A stretch of 64,000 bases of DNA, taken from the NCBI RefSeq assembly GCF_002270355.1, contig NZ_NJFZ01000022.1:124001-188000 (forward strand), in the 5' to 3' direction. Position 1 is the stretch's first letter. Every line of letters begins with the position of its first letter. The translations under genes and the position numbers were made by a program. The notes beneath the pieces are model-generated. The model made no database searches, was not told where the DNA came from, and saw only the letters and a list, made by a program, of their open reading frames with translations. This stretch comes from Flectobacillus sp. BAB-3569. Lineage in GTDB: Bacteria; Bacteroidota; Bacteroidia; Cytophagales; Spirosomataceae. Positions 63,203-64,000 of this stretch are shown in pieces.

Positions 63203-64000
63203 ATGAATTCTCGCGCAAAAATAAAACAGGTATTTGATGAAATGGGTAAAATCGTGGTGGGGCACGAGCGCCTTACCAACAGATTGTTGATTGGGCTATT
63301 TACTGGAGGGCACGTTCTTTTGGAAGGTGTGCCAGGTTTGGCCAAAACCCTTACGATAAATACCCTTGCCAAAATCCTTGATTTGAATTTCCACCGTATT
63401 CAATTTACTCCAGACTTATTGCCTGCTGATTTGATTGGGACGATGATTTACAACCGTAAGCTTGACGATTTTGAAGTACGCAAAGGTCCTATTTTTGCCA
63501 ATATCATTTTGGCCGACGAAATCAACCGTGCACCTGCCAAGGTACAGTCAGCATTGTTGGAGGCGATGCAAGAAAAGCAAGTAACGATTGGCGACGAAAG
63601 CTACATTTTAGATAAGCCTTTTTTGGTACTAGCTACCCAAAACCCTGTAGAGCAAGAAGGTACTTTTCCATTGCCCGAAGCCCAAGTAGACCGTTTTATG
63701 CTAAAGGTATTTATGGGATATTTGAGCAAAGAACAAGAACTAGAAGTAATGCAAAAAATGTCAAATATGGACTTTAATTATAAGCCCAAAGTTATTTTGA
63801 CAAAAGAAGACATTTCTAATATTCGTCAAGAAATCAATAAAATTACGATTTCTGAAACACTCGAAAGATATATCATCGAATTGATTTTTGCGACACGAAA
63901 GCCTGGAGATTATGGTTTGAGAGACGAAGCCCGCTATGTGCAATTTGGAGCATCACCACGTGCTACCATTAACCTCAACCTTGCTGCAAAAGTGCTAGCT
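63203..64000 (+). CDS. MoxR-family AAA+ ATPase (3' part beyond the window)
   Basis: First 266 residues. From ATG 63203: MNSRAKIKQVFDEMGKIVVG then HERLTNRLLIGLFTGGHVLL. Walker A GVPGLAKT (about 42-49), Walker B IILADEINRAPAKVQSALLE, and sensor region LATQNPVEQEGTFPLPEAQV are the MoxR signature. With the DUF58 gene it probably forms a chaperone system for assembling metal-dependent or envelope proteins. The C-terminal end lies past the right edge. Confidence 0.96.
   Translation, partial: MNSRAKIKQVFDEMGKIVVGHERLTNRLLIGLFTGGHVLLEGVPGLAKTLTINTLAKILDLNFHRIQFTPDLLPADLIGTMIYNRKLDDFEVRKGPIFANIILADEINRAPAKVQSALLEAMQEKQVTIGDESYILDKPFLVLATQNPVEQEGTFPLPEAQVDRFMLKVFMGYLSKEQELEVMQKMSNMDFNYKPKVILTKEDISNIRQEINKITISETLERYIIELIFATRKPGDYGLRDEARYVQFGASPRATINLNLAAKVLA

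Noticed and set aside
1-64000. CRISPR array, rRNA operon or integrase-flanked island
   Set aside because: No regularly spaced repeats, no rRNA sequence, no integrase or transposase gene seen in any frame.

Overview
The window is chromosomal DNA from a member of the Bacteroidota, most likely order Cytophagales and close in style to Flectobacillus, Arcicella or Emticicia. The grounds are: AT-rich sequence, promoters with a TAnnTTTG -7 box, almost no Shine-Dalgarno sites, many short lipoproteins and small beta-barrels, a DUF4382 lipoprotein, a bacterial geranylgeranylglyceryl phosphate synthase homologue, a eukaryote-like IleRS with KMSKR, and TPR-membrane-HTH regulators. The genus is an inference. 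No tRNA, rRNA, CRISPR array, prophage or transposase gene was seen.

Layout. 1-909: 5' part of glyA. 1.2-3.6 kb: a small putative membrane protein and a tandem pair of paralogous unknown genes flanked by copies of a two-hairpin repeat. 3.7-8.6 kb: a secreted GH3 (NagZ-type)/beta-lactamase-like fusion and an APC amino-acid permease. 8.6-14 kb: two related lipoproteins, a beta-barrel and a broken TPR-HTH regulator. 14-21.8 kb: yqhD-type aldehyde reductase, an interrupted GH95 fucosidase, a TolC-like protein and small secreted proteins. 22-31 kb: ileS, a DUF2256 mini-gene, 5-formyl-THF cyclo-ligase, asd, a beta-barrel and a sugar-nucleotide epimerase. 31-36 kb: kup, a broken cytochrome/PHM-type monooxygenase and an AlbA_2 protein. 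36-40 kb: sulfate assimilation cysH-cysD-cysN with a four-helix-bundle gene inserted between cysD and cysN. 40-47.5 kb: glyoxalase-like, GyrI-like and HxlR genes, a YhdH-type oxidoreductase, an FAD oxidoreductase, lpdA and a DUF4382 lipoprotein. 47.8-54.5 kb: prfB with its programmed +1 frameshift, a frameshifted second GH3/beta-lactamase-like gene, an XRE regulator and a two-gene secreted pair. 54.6-64 kb: GGGPS, two small membrane proteins, an M14 peptidase, a DksA/TraR-like protein, glutamate dehydrogenase, and the divergent DUF58/MoxR pair.

The most unusual content is not one gene cluster. First, four separate genes lose frame at a run of A on the coding strand, and each is repaired by adding exactly one A; a fifth gene carries an in-frame TAA. 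Second, the intergenic regions hold at least four families of dispersed palindromic elements, one of which has a rho-independent terminator as its end. Third, the tandem 243-aa pair is a mosaic with near-identical C-terminal halves and diverged N-terminal halves. Sequencing error is the leading explanation for the A-run breaks, and raw reads would settle it. prfB shows what a genuine frameshift site looks like in the same window.
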